Below, one piece after another: positions 13,059-22,385 of a DNA stretch of 64,000 nt. Origin of the DNA: Fremontodendron californicum. Taxonomy: Eukaryota > Streptophyta > Magnoliopsida > Malvales > Malvaceae. A program made the translations under genes and the position numbers. Location of the stretch: assembly GCA_030761205.1 (NCBI GenBank), contig JAULJL010000028.1, forward strand, positions 21,255,001-21,319,000. The letters run 5' to 3'. How positions within the stretch are numbered: the first letter of the stretch is position 1; every line of letters begins with the position of its first letter. Below the pieces are notes generated by a model. It searched no databases. It saw only the letters and a program-made list of their open reading frames with translations, and was not told where the DNA came from.

Positions 13059-14213
13059 CTATTCTAGTCAATTTGAGGAGAAATTTGAAGAGGTACAGGG
13101 TGTAGATCCACCTCCAAACTTTGCATCAACTTCAGGCTTGAATGAGAACCCAGCAACAACAATGGTAACAGAAGAGAGCAGAGGGAATGAGATTGAAATG
13201 CAGAGCCAAGATACTAATAGAATGTGCTCAGATCTTAATGCCTCACAGGACTTTGTTAGTGGGATCATGAAGATCGTTCCCTCAGATGTTGATGTAAGTT
13301 CAACTCTTTTACTGTATGGATATTGCTGCTTTGAGAAAGCAATATGTTACTCGGATTCGGGTGTGAGTGTTGAACATGAGTATGTGTCCAACATGAGTAT
13401 GTTCACTTTTTTTTTTCTTCAAGATTTTCATGTATTTGGAGGGTCCTTGGAGGATCATATCCTCATATCCATGTCCAGATATGCGTCGGATACGGGTGTC
13501 GGACACGGATACTTCTAGAAAAATGAAAAGTCGGAGCAATATAGATATTATACGTAGACCTTAAAACTTATGAGTGTGCCTATTGTTTCTATAGGGCGGT
13601 TTTCTTTTCGATAATATATTCCCATTTTCTATTCACCATTTCAAAATACTCATATGACGAAGTTTTTAATTTGCATGCTCTTTTGATAAATCGTTAAGAG
13701 TACTTATTTCCTGATTATTTTGCAGAGTGATGCTGATTATTGGCTTTTATCAGATCCTACTGTTAGCATCACTGACATGTGGCGGACTGAACGTATCCTC
13801 TACTGACATGTACTCAGATTAATGTCAATTATTTTTCTCGTTCTTATCTATGTTACTCGGACTCGGGTGCGAGCGTCGGACACGGTATGTGTCCGACACG
13901 AGTATGTTCGATTTATTCTAAGTTTTTTCATGTATTTGGAGGGTCCTTGGGGGATTATGTCCCAATACTCATGTCCGGATATGCGTCAAACACAGGTGTC
14001 GGACACGAGTATTTCAAGAAAAATGAAAAGTCAGAGTAACATAGGATCTTATTATTTTGCATTCCATGACTTTTGACTATAGCTGGGATCGAATGGAACG
14101 AGTTTGATACACTTCAGGAGGACTATGGCATGGCTGCTGTTAGCACGCCACCTCCCCAAACGCCTCCATCAAATGCAACTGAAGTTCCTTCTGCTAATTC
14201 AAACGGGAGGTGA
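6114..14213 (+). CDS. E2FB: Transcription factor E2F (typical E2FA/E2FB class)
   Basis: Cell-cycle transcription factor that pairs with DP, binds TTTSSCGC-type sites and is held in check by RBR. Fourteen exons with GT-AG borders join in frame: 6114-6323, 10184-10361, 10554-10610, 10766-10851, 10925-11013, 11103-11157, 11826-11878, 11975-12025, 12123-12171, 12507-12572, 12656-12732, 13068-13293, 13726-13792, 14083-14213 (464 aa). The ATG at 6114 follows a CT-rich leader; an ATG at 6109 meets an immediate stop. Residues 143-208 form the winged-helix DNA-binding domain (RRIYDITNVLEG near its end). Residues 208-325 carry the dimerisation/marked-box region (PHGTTLEVPDPDE, YRIVLRSSMGPIDVYLV). Around residues 400-425, DYWLLSDP begins the acidic RBR-binding segment. 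The 60-70 residue N-terminus and GSPGNN spacer resemble E2FB more than E2FA, but that subclass call is tentative. Intron 1 is 3.86 kb; four later introns contain hAT MITEs. Confidence 0.95.
6324..10183 (+). other. E2F intron 1 (3.86 kb)
   Basis: A long first intron bounded by GTGGGT and TACCAG. It is less AT-rich than the flanking intergenic DNA and shows no MITE of the families found elsewhere, no RNA gene and no convincing ORF. An 84-codon ORF at 6784-7038 has no recognisable domain. A large, clean first intron may hold regulatory sequence, but nothing specific can be seen. Confidence 0.7.
12272..12467 (-). mobile_element. hAT-like MITE, CTATGTTAC family (E2F intron 9)
   Basis: About 196 bp with ends TATGTTGCTCC and GAGTAACATAG, flanked by a perfect 8-bp duplication CTTTCTAC (12264-12271 and 12468-12475). 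The strand given is relative to copies that begin CTCGGACTCGGGTG. Confidence 0.85.
12786..12942 (-). mobile_element. hAT-like MITE, CTATGTTAC family (E2F intron 11)
   Basis: About 157 bp, same orientation as the intron 9 copy, with a perfect 8-bp duplication ATTTTAAT at 12778-12785 and 12943-12950. It has an internal deletion relative to the other copies. Confidence 0.85.
13031..13057. repeat. (TC)13 microsatellite in E2F intron 11
   Basis: An uninterrupted TC tract just before the exon 12 acceptor (attctag at 13061-13067), so it forms part of the polypyrimidine tract. Length variation here could affect acceptor strength. Confidence 0.85.
13343..13544 (+). mobile_element. hAT-like MITE, CTATGTTAC family (E2F intron 12)
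   Basis: About 200 bp beginning TATGTTACTCGGATTC and ending GAGCAATATAG, in the opposite orientation to the copies in introns 9 and 11. No clean target duplication is left. Confidence 0.8.
13848..14044 (+). mobile_element. hAT-like MITE, CTATGTTAC family (E2F intron 13)
   Basis: 197 bp from CTATGTTACTCGGAC to GAGTAACATAG. The flanks GTTCTTAT (13840-13847) and GATCTTAT (14045-14052) match at 7 of 8 positions. Same orientation as the intron 12 copy. Confidence 0.85.
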
Positions 14214-14372
14214 AAGACATATTTGCATGTGTGAAATTGAAGGTTCCTCTGCTTGTTTTTTGTTGAGAACATTCCTGTTACTTTGGAGATTGGCGTTAAG
14301 GTTCACAAAAGTTGGCTACTTGATGTTCCTCAAAGTTCGAGAAAGTAAAGAACTGGAAGTAGGTATCACGAT

Positions 14373-14558
14373 CTATGTTACTCGGATTCGGAGGTGAGTG
14401 TTTATACGAGTATGTGTCCGATACGGGTATATTCAATTTTTTTTAAAGTTTTCTCATATATTTAGAGAATCATATCTCATATTTATGTCCGGATATGTGT
14501 CGGATATAAATGTTAAAGACGAGTATTTTTAAAAAAATGAAGAGTTCAGGTAACATAG
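14373..14558 (+). mobile_element. hAT-like MITE, CTATGTTAC family (E2F 3' UTR or flank)
   Basis: About 186 bp from CTATGTTACTCGGATTC to GGTAACATAG, with an imperfect flank pair ATCACGAT / ATTACAAT (6 of 8). It starts about 160 bp past the E2F stop codon and probably lies in the 3' UTR. Confidence 0.75.
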
Positions 14559-14720
14559 ATTACAATCATTGTACAGTTTAAGTGATTACAAATGATCCAC
14601 TTAATCTTATAGTAAATGAGGTCATATTTTATCTGAGTTAGTCCCTGTATATTATTAATTATTCCATCTCTTTTGCTTTTATTTTATCAACCAGCAATTC
14701 CCGACTGGGATAGGGTCATA

Positions 14721-15206
14721 TAGGGGTGTAAATGAGACACTGGTACTCGCAAGCTATTCGAGTTCGGCTCGAAAAAAATTCGAATTCGATTCGGTCATTA
14801 TCGAGCCGAGCTCGAGCAGCTCGAGCTATCGAGCGAGCCGAATTCGAGTATCTCAATACTCGATTCGAGCGGCTCGCGAGCCTAATCGAGCTTTTGATTT
14901 TATAATATATATTTTTATAATAATTTACTATATTACCCTTATTATTTAAATGTAAAAAAATTGTATATGAAACGAGCTCGAGCTCGAGCTCGAGCTCGAG
15001 CTCGAGCTCGAACTCGAGTACATAAATTGAGTAAACGAGCTTTATCGAGCCGAGCTCGAATAGTTCGATTATATCTCGAGCCGAGCTCGAGCTTGAAAAA
15101 TGGTATTCGGTCGAGCTCGAGCCGAGTTTCGAGCAGCGAGTTTCGAGTCGAGCTCGAGCTCGAGCAGCTCACTATTCGAGCTCGGCTCGACTCGATTACA
15201 GCCCTA
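14721..15206. mobile_element. hAT-like MITE, GAGCTC-rich family, with 8-bp duplication
   Basis: 486 bp with ends TAGGGGTGTAAA and TTACAGCCCTA, fitting the hAT terminal pattern, and a perfect 8-bp duplication GGGTCATA at 14713-14720 and 15207-15214. The interior is built from CGAGCTCG-type words, including a run of GAGCTC-containing hexamers at 14971-15020. The sequence on both sides reads as continuous unique DNA leading to an AATAAA at 15296-15301, so the element probably sits inside the E2F 3' UTR or just beyond it. ORFs through it are Arg/Ala-rich translations of the repeat, not genes. Confidence 0.85.
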
Positions 15207-15295
15207 GGGTCATATAGACATCATGTGAATTGTGAAGGCAAACAAATGATCTGATGTACCTTGTTTTTACTGTATTGAGCAAAAAGTTTTCATGA

Positions 15296-15301
15296 AATAA
15301 A
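15296..15301 (+). terminator. Possible distal polyadenylation signal of the E2F gene
   Basis: AATAAA about 1.1 kb past the E2F stop, in unique sequence that resumes after the GAGCTC-family insertion, followed by GT-rich DNA (15312-15330). It would require a 3' UTR containing two MITEs; earlier weaker signals are also possible. Confidence 0.3.
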
Positions 15302-15340
15302 GATGATATGACTTGTACGTGTTGTTCAGTGCATGACAAG

Positions 15341-15610
15341 TAGATCTGCTCACGGGTTGGGCAGTCGCTTGGCCCGGCACGTATTGAGTCGGGCCTAGGC
15401 AGGGAATTCTTGTTTCGGCCCGACTTGGCCCGGAACAGTATTTTAGGTATTAAAATAATATTATTTTATTTAATTTTAATTATAAAATATAAAAATATTA
15501 ATAAATTTTTATTTTTTATTTTTTAAATGTAATAAACAGTGCTCACGGGCTGGCCCGGACAAGGATCTTCAAAAAATTTCGGGCCTCGGTCCGGCCCATG
15601 AGCACCTTTA
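15341..15610. mobile_element. hAT-like MITE, TAGAYCTGCTCA family
   Basis: 270 bp from TAGATCTGCTCACGGG to CCCATGAGCACCTTTA, with a perfect 8-bp duplication ATGACAAG at 15333-15340 and 15611-15618. The interior is AT-rich between GC-rich ends. Confidence 0.85.
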
Positions 15611-16897
15611 ATGACAAGGTTGTTTTTGAGAAGTTCCTCCCCATCTCAACATAACAGAAATATGCAATGCTGAAGACATGATAATTCGTGTATTCGTGTC
15701 GTGTTCATGTATTTTGTCGTGTTATAATCGTGTTTAAGGTTATTTTATATTTATATAAATTTTGATATGTTAATAATTCGCATTATATAAATTTTGAGAT
15801 ATTTGTGTATTCGTGTTATATTTGTGCTTTTTTCATGTCGTGTCGTTTTTAGTTATTTTTTCTGTGTCATGTTCAATATTGTTAGATCTTTAGCTGACTG
15901 CAATACATTTCATCACACAATACTCCCTCTGTAAATTCCCTCTAATGGTTAGTCCCAAAAAGCCTTCATCAGAAGTTATGAAATGAAAGCATTAGGGGAA
16001 ATTTGTAACCTTGTTTTCTTGGATTTCTTTTTCTTTTTTTAACCTTTTGCAGCAATGGTTGAACATCAATAATGCCTGCACTTACGGATGACAAAACTTG
16101 ATTTATCCAATGAATTTCACACCGATTTATTTCGAATGAAGAGTTTTTGTTTTGAAAAGAGGGGACGGGATGGAAATGGACGGTTTTGATAAATGTTTGT
16201 TCTATTTGTTCTGCCTCGTCTTTTAAAATTACTATATTACTCCTTAAAATATTTTATATTTTTCTTATTCTTTTAGTGTATATATATATATATATATATT
16301 AAAATTATGTTTATGAATAAATTATAATATAAAATTTTGCAATATTAAGTTAGAAATAATTAATAAAAATTGAGGTGAAGCGACGTGAAACAGTTATGGA
16401 TATAACTAATATTCATGAAAGTGGATTTTTTAACATCAATGCAAGATTAAGACGGAGATAGATAAAGCAATTTCGGCTCCTATCTCGCTCCATTGCCATT
16501 TTCCTGCACCTTAGAAAATTATCAAGGAGAGAGTAATAGAGGTTGCCAAGTATGCTCCTCTATATTTGGCTAGCTGCTCCTTGGCTTGTTCGCCCTTTCA
16601 TTTGTTTCTTCACCTTTCCCCTTTTGAGTCAAAATATCTTCAGATATACTCACAAAAAACATGAATCACATGCAAAGTTAGCTTCACATCATCCCAAAAC
16701 CCAAAAGGAACCAAACTTAAGGTTTAATCTCAATTATATGCTGAATGCAACTACCGGTTTTGGATAAATATTCAACACATTTTGGCCTATTGCATAAATA
16801 ATTTTGATTTGAGGACTAATTTGCAAAATTTTACAACTTAATCAATGAATTAAATAGAATTATTGCCTAAATAATTCTACAATTTAATTAACAAATT
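15611..16897. other. Convergent intergenic region between E2F and CAF1
   Basis: Both neighbouring genes point into this stretch. 15680-15892 is a degraded copy of the CGTGTCGTG-type MITE family, ending near TTAGATCT. 16080-16500 holds AT-rich remnants with an (AT)n tract at 16270-16290. 16540-16770 is more complex sequence with a 74-codon ORF of no recognisable family. Nothing further is supported. Confidence 0.5.
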
Positions 16898-17742
16898 TTA
16901 ATAAACTTCCAATCCATACAATACGCCGGCATGCTTTTCTGGTCCATCATTGACAAAATACACGTCCCTCATTTTCTGAAATGCGTGCCACGTCAGCAAT
17001 GAATCGGATCCGGCTTGGTGACATTTCCCAACCTCCCGGTTCACATCCAAGGTTCGAGCGACTCGGTCCAACCCACCGTACAAGCTCTTGCAGAATTTCA
17101 TCATGTGCTTCAAATCATAAACTTTGTTTCCGAAAAACACCCTGAGAATTCTCAAAAAGTCATCTAATCCGCCGGGCAAATCCCGGCACGTCAGGATCTT
17201 AACCAGGTACCCGAAATCATACGCGCTGTGAAAGGTCACCCAACTCACTGAGTCATTGCACACGAGTCCAGACGACATCATCAACTCAGCGAACCCTACC
17301 GAGTCAATCCCCTTTTCCTTATTCTTCTCAAAATCAATCCCTTGCCTCCTCAAAAGCTCGATGGAATCAGGGGCGTGAGCGTCACGCTCCACGTCGAAGT
17401 CGCGGAAATTGAATTCCCAGATGAACTGAGTGTCATCGGTTCCTAGACGAGGCAGATTACCCGAAGAATCGGAGAGGGTGAGGCCCACTTGGATCAAGTT
17501 CAAAGCATCAACGTTGGATTTGAGGATCTCGTAGTGATCGGACGGTCGGAGTTGGCCGTGGTAAGGCCTAGTGGGGTCCACTTTTGGTCTAAAAACAAGG
17601 CCCGGGAATTCGGTGTCCATAGAAATGAAAGGTACTCATCAATTACCTGACTGATCAACTCGAACTCTGATTCTAAATTATCCGACCAAACTTCCCTTAT
17701 CATTACAGGTTTTGAACTCCTGTCTGAATCTTCAAATCCCAT
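16898..17742 (-). CDS. CAF1: CCR4-associated factor 1 (CAF1a/b-type) deadenylase with apparent 1-bp frameshift
   Basis: Poly(A)-shortening nuclease of the CCR4-NOT complex. It is intronless, as plant CAF1 genes usually are. The first segment starts at the ATG at 17742 (MGFEDSDRSS) and runs through IREVWSDNLESEF to VIDEY. At about 17631-17632 the frame breaks: the family's DEYPF(I/V)SMDTEF region needs three C where only two are present. The rest (17620 to the stop at 16898, 240 aa) is uninterrupted. DEDDh catalytic residues are all present, numbered from the methionine of MDTEFPG: D2 and E4 (DTEF), D135 (HSAYDFGYL), H201 and D206 (CHQAGSDSLLT). The C-terminal wording (DSIELLRRQGIDF, EKHAGVLYGLEV) is that of the stress-responsive CAF1a/b subgroup. 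Either the gene is slightly broken, translation starts at the internal methionine, or the missing base is a sequencing error. Confidence 0.88.
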
Positions 17743-17904
17743 GTCGAAAAATCACAAAATTAGAAGGGAAAAAAAAAAAAAAAACTTGATCTTTTTCTTC
17801 TTCTTCTTCTTCTTTTGGTGTAGAGCAAAAGAGACTGAGGGGGTGGGTTATATATCAGCTAGGGAGTCGTTTGAAGATGTTGCTTGGAAGGTGGTCAAAG
17901 TGAG

Positions 17905-17908
<4 letters not shown>

Positions 17909-17942
<34 letters not shown>
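17909..17942. repeat. (AG)17 microsatellite, CAF1 5' leader
   Basis: Seventeen AG units about 170 bp upstream of the CAF1 start codon. On the coding strand this is a CT tract, typical of plant 5' UTRs and core promoters. Confidence 0.9.
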
Positions 17943-17944
<2 letters not shown>

Positions 17945-18016
17945 GGAAAGTTGCTGCCGCCATAGAAGCAAAAGAGGTTCAACGCGTTGGGTCTTTTTTG
18001 ACTAGCAGGAGTGGGT

Positions 18017-18033
18017 GGGGGGGGGGGGGGGGG
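18017..18033. repeat. 17-base G run
   Basis: An unbroken G17 directly preceded by GTGGGT, about 275 bp upstream of the CAF1 start. It is on the strand opposite to CAF1 transcription. It could form a G-quadruplex and is also error-prone in sequencing. Confidence 0.85.
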
Positions 18034-18119
18034 AACAACGTATATAGACTTCATCCTAATCCTATTGACGCGCATGTTTTCAATGATGTTTTTCTGCAAT
18101 TTTGTTTTGTTTAATGGCA

Positions 18120-18961
18120 AATAGTAGTTTGGTGGGGACGGTTTTGTTGCTTTTCTCGTTTCTGAGTTCAGTAAACTCTAGCTCTTCAAATGTATAAAAT
18201 TACGATATGAATATAATATTTAATAAAATATAAAAATAAAAATAATAAAAATAAAAATTTATTATATTTAATTTATAAATTTTGCTAACGAATATTTTTA
18301 AAATACTTTTTAAAATTAATTAATATATTTTTTTTATTAAATATAAAAATTGATCACTTTAATTATTATTTTTAATATATTAAATGAAATATTATTATAT
18401 ATAATGATCTTAAAAAATTTTAATTATACTTTTTAACAAAATCTTTAATTTATATAATTAATATAAAAAAATATTAAACATTAAATATATATACATTTAT
18501 TGGAGACTATTTTCAATGTAGCAGACTCACTGACAGTAGGCATTTTCGTGTCATTTCAGTGTAACTGATACATAACTTTAATAATTAATAAAAAAAAATA
18601 TCATTAGAATCTTATATAAAATTCGTTTTAGCAGAGTCTTGAATAAAATAACGTCGGCGTGAGGGCTAGACATGCACGTGGAAACCGAGCTAATATAATT
18701 AATTAATGAATTTTTTAACTAATTATTTAAGAGTATTTTTAAAATTATTTAATATAAAAAAATATAATTAAAAATATGAATAAAATTATTAATTTTTATA
18801 TTTAATATAATATTATTATTATAAATAATATACTAATTAATTTTAAAAAATATCTTAAAAATATTCGTTAACAAAACCCTCAATTAAATTATTCCAACTA
18901 ACGAGCGTTAGTTTCAAAATTATGGAGCTGAAGCTCAGCTAGCTGTTAAGGTAGAACAAAT
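18120..18961. other. AT-rich intergenic region with MITE remnants
   Basis: 18280-18480 and 18700-18890 both contain remnants of the family whose ends read GGTTTTGCTAACGAGT and ACTCGTTAACAAAATCC. No gene is visible. Confidence 0.5.
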
Positions 18962-19342
18962 GAATCCAAATTCTTTACCCTATTTTTTTTTCTCTATTTG
19001 TGTTTTTATTTTCGTAACGAGCCGCGCGTTTATTTTTTTCGTTCAATTCGTACTTGTTAATTTTTAATGTTTGACCCTATATTTTATCTAATAAAAAATT
19101 GATTTTGCTTGAAAAAAAAATATGAATACAAAGACGATACAAATAAAAAAGATAGTGAAGTGGAATTCACCTATTAGATCACTGATAAAATATCAATCGG
19201 TCATATTTGTATTTCGTAACCCTCATTAAATAGTTGAAAACAAACAAAAAAAATGACATTGAAAAAATAAACCCACAACTCGTTACGAAAATGAAAACAC
19301 GAATAAAAACAAAAGAAAAATAGGGGCAAAGAATTTTTATTC
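18962..19342. mobile_element. Mutator-like MITE with ~90-bp inverted ends
   Basis: The left end, with blocks ATTCTTTACCC and TTTTCGTAACGAG, is mirrored by the right end (CTCGTTACGAAAA and GGGGCAAAGAAT). The flanks AGAACAAAT and ACGACAAAT match at 7 of 9 positions, suggesting a 9-bp target duplication. It has no coding capacity. Confidence 0.6.
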
Positions 19343-19469
19343 ACGACAAATGTTTATATATGGTAATCGTCAAAACTTAGGAAAAAAGTTGGAAGCTAAA
19401 GTTTGCGTGTTATTTGTTAATCTGCTAAACTCTATTTTTGTTTGGATAAATAATATACGAGTTAATAGG

Positions 19470-20540
19470 ATCAATGATCCCCAAATTATAAGACATATTT
19501 TATATTAGTCTTTAAACTTCAAAACGTATCAAATTGGTCATTGCTTACAAGTATCATAACAAATTAGTCCATTCCGTTAATTTTTCCGTTACTTTTACTG
19601 TAGCAATTAGCTAGTGATACGTGTCACTAGCTGATTGCATCACATTTCCCTCTTATTTTTTTTTCCTTTTTTCTTTTTTATTTGATTTTTTTGTATAAAT
19701 AAATACAAAAAAATAATAATTCATATTATAAATTAAAATGATTTTTTTAAAAATATAATTAATTTAAAAAGTATGAAATATTTATTTACTTTAATTTTAC
19801 AAAAAAAATATTTTTAATTTTTTTTTTGTTTTGTTGCTTTTCTCTTGTTTATAAATAAATATTAAAAATTAAATAATAATTTATATTATAATTTAAATTA
19901 ATATTGTAATAATCAAATAATTAAAAAAATAAAACTATTTATTTACATTAATTTTATAATTTTTTTTTTATTTTTTTGTTTCTTCCCTTTCTTCTTTTTT
20001 CTCTACTTTATAAACAAATACAAAAAAAAATATAAGTATATTATATTATATTTGTTAATTAAATTAACTTTCTAAAAATTAAATAATTTATAAATATAAA
20101 ATATTTATTTTATATTTATAAGTTTTTTATTTTTTCCTTTCTTATCTTTTCCCTTTTTCTCTTGTTTGTAAATAAATATAAATAATAATTCATATTATAA
20201 TTTAAATTAATTTTAAAATATAAAATATTTTATTTACATTAATTTTATAAGAAAAGAGGAAAAAAAGGAAAGAAAAAAGAAAGAAAGAAAAGGAAAATAA
20301 AAAAGTAAAAAATATATTTTTAATAAATGAATGTAAATAAATATTTTATATTTTATAAATTATTTAATTTTTACGAAATTAATTTATTTATAAAAAGAAG
20401 AAAAGAAAGAAAGAAGAAAGAAGAAAAAGTAAAAATATTTTTTATAAAATTAATGTAAATAAATATTTATATTTTATAAATTATTTAATTACTAAAAAAT
20501 TAATTTAAATTATTATTTATCTTTTGTATTTGTTAATGTT
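19470..20540. repeat. Array of ~155-bp AT-rich subrepeats, four direct then two inverted
   Basis: After a Mutator-type terminus-like sequence (19470-19640, with 'attccgttaatttttccgtta'), four diverged units start near 19661, 19810, 19964 and 20123. Each has a T/C-rich head, 'ataaataaata', 'catattataa' and 'tatttattta'. From about 20252 two more units follow in reverse orientation, with A/G-rich tails. The whole is therefore a large imperfect hairpin with internal repeats and no coding content. Confidence 0.65.
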
Positions 20541-21248
20541 TTCATTTTCCCTTTTTCTTTATTATTCTCAAAATCAAAACAACACAACAAGTTAAATGTA
20601 TTAACATTAATTAAAAAAAGATTCTTTCAATAAAAAAAAAAAAAAAAAAAACATTATTAAATCGCAACTTCCTTTATAAAGAAAAAGAATTTTTTCGATA
20701 AACTTGTTCTCACTTCAGCATCATATTCCTCAAACTAATAAGTAATTATTTCCCAAACAAAAAAAAAAAAACAAAACCATTTAATTTGTAATATGCCAAT
20801 TTTTTTCAGCCTATGATTTATGTACAAACAACTTCTACACAACTCAAGAATCAGCTTACATTTTCATGAATATATATATATATATGAGATTAATTTATAC
20901 TAATATAAAATTAAATTAATTTTACATACTTTTATAACTTTTTATACGATTAATATTTGTTTAATCCGACCATCGTATTTCATGTTCTATTCACGTATAT
21001 CATACACGTCAAGTTTCGAGTAAATTAAAAATGTCTAACTATTTGTTTGATATAAAAAACTTTTAATCGTTAAATATATATTAAAAAAGACAGTATTCTC
21101 GATCGATATGATAGGAATATCGGATCGATTCGAAACTTTACGTGTACAAAAAATACAATTATATTGTTAAATCCAACGGTCGATTTATTAAAATATAAAT
21201 CGTATAAAAAATTATAAAATATGTAAAACTAATATAAGTGGATCCCGA

Positions 21249-21291
<43 letters not shown>

Positions 21292-22019
21292 CACAATGAT
21301 AAGCATGCAGTTCCAGTACATTTGATGCTTTTATAATTAATAAAGGATTGGTTCATCCATTTCAATTCATGTATATAAACGAATTTTCAACATGTTGTGG
21401 CCCTGAAAAAGTATTAAAAGTAATCCAAGTTGCAGTGCCGATATTCGTTTAAAAACCTAGCTATAGCTTGCCGCCATTACTGTCCGCTTTCACTGTTAAA
21501 GAGCCTGTTTACTGACCGTTGTTCAGTGTTCACTGCAATTTGTGTTATTTTTTTATGTAATAATTATGTTTAAAGTGTGATATATTTTATATAAATTTTA
21601 ATATATTAATAATTTGTGTTATATAAATTTTAATATATTTTTATTCATGTTATTTTAAAATATATATCTTTAGAAAAGCAAAACCCATTTTATTAATAGG
21701 AACCTTGATATTAGTTCATTTGAATCCCAATGAAAAACATTCTTCTCATTAAAATGTCATTTTATGATATGATTGAATCTTAAAAATTTAAAAGAAAGAA
21801 AAAAAAAAAAAAAACTAACCTTTAAAAGTTATATCTTTCAAACCTAGGAGAGGAGAAGCTCGTTCAAACTTGAATAAGGTTGACAAACTTCAATATATTA
21901 CAGAAAAGTAGTTCAACTACCCTTTTGTGACAGTTGGGTGCATTGAAATTGATTCTAACTATTTATCTATTCTTTGCCCAACCTTCAATGAGTAACAAGT
22001 TGCATCCAATGATTGAAGC
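20541..22019. other. AT-rich intergenic region
   Basis: No gene is visible. It holds A-runs (20631-20651, 20759-20771), (TA)n tracts at 20870-20885 and 21252-21290, and a degraded CGTGTCGTG-family fragment near 21510-21670. Confidence 0.5.
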
Positions 22020-22278
22020 TAGATGATTGGATCGCGATTTAATTTTTTTTTTTTATTTAAATTCGAATTGGATTGAATTTAGATCGGTTCGAAAGTCTAT
22101 ATCATTATTTAAAGTATTATTTTTATATTAATATTTATAATTAAATTTAAATAAAAAATATTTTTTATTGATGAACAATAATTTAGGTCGATCCGAATTA
22201 AATTTTTTTATCCAAATCTACCCAATACGAGCCGGATCTGTTGGATCAAAAGAGTAGCTCGACCTTTGAACATATCTA
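22020..22278. mobile_element. hAT-like MITE, TAGAYCTGCTCA family (diverged)
   Basis: The ends TAGATGATTGGATCG and TTTGAACATATCTA bracket an AT-rich interior. The flanks ATTGAAGC and ATTGTAAC match at 6 of 8. It lies immediately beside the 3' end of the LINE. Confidence 0.55.
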
Positions 22279-22293
22279 ATTGTAACCTATTGC

Positions 22294-22305
22294 ATTTGCA
22301 TATTT
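22294..22305. repeat. LINE target-site duplication, 3' side
   Basis: ATTTGCATATTT, identical to 28646-28657 at the other end of the LINE. It runs straight into the T-tract that is the element's poly(A) tail read on this strand, so the exact boundary within the T run is ambiguous. Confidence 0.8.
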
Positions 22306-22385
22306 TTTTTTTTTGAAAAGCATGATTTTATTGCAATAAGAAGATGACCTATTAACAACACAGCAACAGCAAGTTGCAAACAAAA

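Noticed and set aside
13138..13518. 126-codon ORF across E2F exon 12 and intron 12
   Set aside because: The first part is exon 12; the rest is intron and MITE read-through past a good GTAAGT donor.
14961..15254. 97-codon forward ORF and 76-codon reverse ORF rich in Arg/Ala/Ser
   Set aside because: They are translations of the GAGCTC palindrome repeat of a hAT MITE; no gene.
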